64,000 nucleotides of DNA from Isoetes taiwanensis. Lineage: Eukaryota; Streptophyta; Lycopodiopsida; Isoetales; Isoetaceae. Position 1 is the first letter of the stretch. Each line of letters opens with the position of its first letter. Below the pieces are notes generated by a model. That model saw only the letters and a program-made list of their open reading frames with translations, had not been told where the DNA came from and ran no database searches. Location: contig JAJEKV010000038.1 of assembly GCA_021234155.1 (NCBI GenBank), forward strand, positions 13,050,213 to 13,114,212, in the 5' to 3' direction. Shown here one piece after another: positions 60,926 through 64,000 of this stretch. Both the position numbers and the translations under genes were made by a program.

Positions 60926-62835
60926 GTGTACTTCGTTCAGTTACGTATTGCTCTTCTCAATATCCCCTCCTTTGTCGGCTCTAGGAAACAAGCTGCACAA
61001 AAGAGATCTGATAATTAGAGTCGAACCGATGCTCTTCACTCTGCACCATATTTCCTCATGAGGATAATTTGTTGCTTATCGGACATTGTCAGGAAGCTCA
61101 TTTAAAATCTTTCCAACAAAGTAAAATTACGGAATTGGGATCTCAGTTGAGATATAATGCTCCAAAAGTTTGGCAAACCATTTGCCCAAGTGCTCATACA
61201 TATTCCGGCTTGCGTATCATGAAAAGTATTGATGCCCTTTGATTTTATCCATGAATTTAGTATAAACTCATCATACATAATATATATTTCTCATGTAATG
61301 ATCAATTAGAATATTCTCCTGCAGCATCAATAATAAAATGTAAACTATATGCACTTTTAAAAGCTAGCAGGCGGCTCGTTCTGTGAATGTTGTCGGACAA
61401 CTTTATTCGGGCGGTAGCCCACGTGTTCTATTCTTGTTGTTTTAGTTTCACATTTAGAAAGAAGCGGAAGGAAGCCCTAACACATGGCATATGTGATATC
61501 AATATTAACCTGATCTCATATTCAGCACAGCATCGATGCAGATGAAAAATGAATTAAACACCGCCCATTTTATTGTCTTTATCGTTGTAATTGGCATTAC
61601 GAAGACATTGTAGACAGTGAAGGTTACATCTGGCGAAAATGGATTTTCTTTTCTTTAAGTTACGTAGCGTTTCATTGGATGTTAAAATATGGTTAATAAA
61701 ATCTTACTGCAAACTGGATCATTACCGCTTTACTACTATTTGCAAAGAATGCTAAAAATTACGGTAACATCACGGGTGTAAAGTATTTAGCACGGCGTCT
61801 TATAAACAACTCATTTGTGTCTGAGTTTATAATCTATGTTGTTTTATAAAGCACGCCCCAGGTACAGCACTTGTACCTCCGAGGTGAGGATAAAATTTGG
61901 CTTTATTTTGTCTTTGCAAGCGGTGAGCAGGATGTAATCCTTGCTTAATCTGAAGACAATGGTGATGGGGTAGGCGATAGGCGATGATGGCGATACGGAT
62001 AAAGTACATCTACGTATGTAAGATAATTGTGAATTAGAAATACAATATTTGTGTGGGATAGAGAGTGAGTATCTGATTGTTGTGTATGAATGCTCACCAT
62101 CGAAAGATTATTAGCATATCAGAAATAGCTGATGACACAAACAATAGAATAGATTAAATATACATGATACCATCATGTCGAACATGATTGGATCCATGGG
62201 AAGATGGTGGAAGCTACGCATCGAGGGAAGCTTATCAGAGAAAAGGAACTTCGAGATTATTTTCGGCTTTGGCCGTTCAAACTCACGGAGAAAAAAAAAA
62301 AACTTTCATCGTTTTCAAGCAGACTTTTACTTTTCATGAACTTTACCGAGGCAACCGTCTGAATTAAGCGTACAAGCAATCGAGGGTGCATCTTAAACTG
62401 GGCTTAATAGTTTACAATTTGGATTTATCTACTAAAATTCATACTTAAAAATGTCTTATAAAGCCATTTATTCCATATCTAGAACAAAATTTCGACCAAA
62501 GCTTTGATAGATAACATCCATACTGAAACTGAATTATCAATATTAGAACTCAGCCAGATAGCATCTAAAGATGAAAAATATCTTTCCAATATAGAAATTC
62601 TTAAGAGAATTTTGGATTTAACATTGAAGTAAAATCATGTTTTAAACTTTCAGCTTATCCATTCTATCACTTGCTGTCATGTCTTGTGGAATTGAAATAA
62701 CGAGGAAGAAATTCCGTTACAGTTTGTTAATACGCCCAAATTTGCATAATCCGCACTTTATTTATCACAACTTCAAAGCAAACAGGGATTGATTCTACTT
62801 GGTAGAACAGGAGGACATTTAACCAAGAATGGGTA
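60926..62835. other. Anonymous sequence
   Basis: No gene found. A GGTTCGACTC-like word near 61019 (minus) is not part of a tRNA fold. Sequence is AT-rich with stops in all frames. Confidence 0.4.
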
Positions 62836-62838
62836 AAG

Positions 62839-63239
62839 CTACTCAACAGGATAAGCAATGAACTTCTTGGGTTTATCACCCTTCACCTTGTAAAGTTTTA
62901 AATGGCTATTAGATGTGTTGGGATGCAAAACAAAGAATGTACGTGTTGTTTACATCTCAAAATAATAAACATGACAATTTCATTTTAGCGATATTTTACC
63001 TTGTGAAGCTCCATATTTTCTGATCCATCATACACAGCTGAACTTTTTGGGAATAGCCTAATGAATTTAGGCAAGGAATAAATGCTAGTTACTTGTTTGA
63101 CTCTAGTATTATCCTCGCCAAATTCACTTTGAGCAAACATATTATATTTGTGAAGCAGACAGAGATAAACTTCAATACTGTCTACATCAGCGATACAGGA
63201 GCTATTTAAGTCATTTTGAGCATTTATACATCTAGCGGC
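62839..63239 (-). CDS. Two terminal exons of an unidentified minus-strand gene, partial
   Basis: Exon A (63239-63000, 240 bp) lies between an acceptor after a T-rich stretch (ATGCCCTTAG) and a strong donor (CACAAG/GTAAAA). It is open for 80 codons, including DVDSIEVYLCLLHKYNMFAQ and VTSIYSLPKFIRLFPKSSAV. Exon B (62886-62839) follows an acceptor (CTTTACAAG), keeps phase 0 and encodes VKGDKPKKFIAYPVE before TAG at 62841-62839. The junction gives an in-frame HK/VK. The 112-bp intron is normal for plants. Upstream exons would lie beyond 63300 but are not recognised. I do not know the family. A clean splice pair without stops argues for a live or recently live gene. Confidence 0.45.
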
Positions 63240-63244
63240 CTAAG

Positions 63245-64000
63245 GGCATAATCAAAGACATGCAATAAATATTGAGAGACCTGGCGTAAAGACCTCTAGA
63301 TTTAATATAAAAACCTGTTTATGATTTGGAGCAACTTCCAGCCAAATGCAAGCTTCCAGCCAAATGCATTTGTCATGTAAGTATAATCAGAGTTTCACCT
63401 GTTGGTTTCGATTTTGTGAAGTCAACCATGCTCATTACTGTTGATATTTATTTGGCAATGTATGCTTGTACTGGAATGCAACCAGAAATGCATCTTCTCT
63501 AGCTCTTGGCATGAAATACAAGTAGAAAATTTGTCTGGCCACAAAATCGGAAGAAGAAAATTAAGCTGGCTGTAAATCGGAAGAAGTTTTGATGCATCAG
63601 AATGTTGAAACTATCTTCCAATTTCGGCCAGCTTGTGACAGGCAAAGCCATCCATAATTGTTGCAATGCAGCAATAATAAACAAATATGAATAAATAAAG
63701 CGATGGAGTTCACTTTTTGCAGTGGTAGATTCTGAGATGTGCAGTCACAGTTCTCCTTGTGCTAACCTTATATTTAGAACTAGGCAAAATCTTAAATGCA
63801 TGCTATCTTGCAAGACTTGCCTATCTCAGATCTGGAACTACAGCTTATGTAACTTAACTGTACAACTAGTTGTTGCTTCAAACAAGACATCCAGAATTAT
63901 GCCTATAAAGATCTAGACTTCATGTCCGAATGGATCTGCTACATTAGCTATGAAGACAAATCATTTCTGCAATGTGAAATAAATGATCCACCTGAATTCA
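63245..64000. other. Window edge, no further exon recognised
   Basis: This stretch would contain the intron and upstream exons of the minus-strand gene ending at 62839. A short imperfect repeat (GCTTCCAGCCAAATGCA twice, 63331-63370) and a second one (AAATCGGAAGAAG twice, 63542-63585) are visible. No exon could be assigned. Confidence 0.3.

Noticed and set aside
1-64000. CRISPR arrays, bacterial operons or phage genes
   Set aside because: No regularly spaced short repeats with unique spacers, no ribosome-binding-site-led gene clusters; all coding signal is intron-split and plant-like.

Overview
The window looks like a low-density region of a large plant nuclear genome, most likely an early-diverging vascular plant such as a fern. 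One intact multi-exon plant gene sits among decayed transposons and gene relics. All intact and relic coding sequence is split by GT-AG introns, and no bacterial operon structure is present. The fern assignment is an inference. It rests on the land-plant character of the XPG/UVH3 gene and on a transposase type I associate with fern and lycophyte genomes; the species cannot be read from the sequence.

Layout. 1-701 is anonymous flank. 702-7870 is a large, decayed cut-and-paste DNA transposon bounded by a perfect 21-bp terminal inverted repeat with a palindrome next to each end. It holds two converging modules: a plus-strand coiled-coil/RING-like/Lys-rich accessory region and a minus-strand DDE-type transposase. 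8.0-10.2 kb has two gene-like fragments and the first copy of a dispersed repeat, which recurs inverted at 31.8-32.9 kb and in part at 60.7-60.9 kb. 10.2-18.3 kb is mostly anonymous, with exon-like relics near 15.3-15.9 kb.

18397-26676 is the main gene, a 16-exon plus-strand orthologue of the DNA-repair endonuclease XPG/ERCC5/RAD2 (plant UVH3). It encodes about 1,569 residues if one single-base break is allowed for. All seven expected catalytic acids are visible. Its acidic spacer carries an internal two-copy repeat of about 111 residues and a ubiquitin-interacting motif.

Downstream lie a fold-back/MITE-like repeat (26.9-27.3 kb), an unidentified minus-strand relic (27.7-28.6 kb), a tandem-repeat patch (28.7-29.1 kb) and a minus-strand pseudogene of a DEAH-box RNA helicase, probably DHX37/Dhr1-like (29.9-31.2 kb). 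33-40 kb is mainly repeats, including a same-orientation MITE-like pair. 40.4-45.0 kb is a decayed Ty1/copia retrotransposon with diverged LTRs. 45-51.6 kb has no gene I can support. 51.7-53.5 kb is a decayed minus-strand split gene with one clean exon. 58.3 kb has a Ty3/gypsy integrase relic. 59.5-60.6 kb has further gene-like relics, and 62.8-63.2 kb has two well-formed terminal exons of an unidentified minus-strand gene.

Apart from XPG, and possibly the genes behind 53.2 and 63.0 kb, nothing here looks functional. The window is best read as one DNA-repair gene in a graveyard of transposons and partial gene copies.
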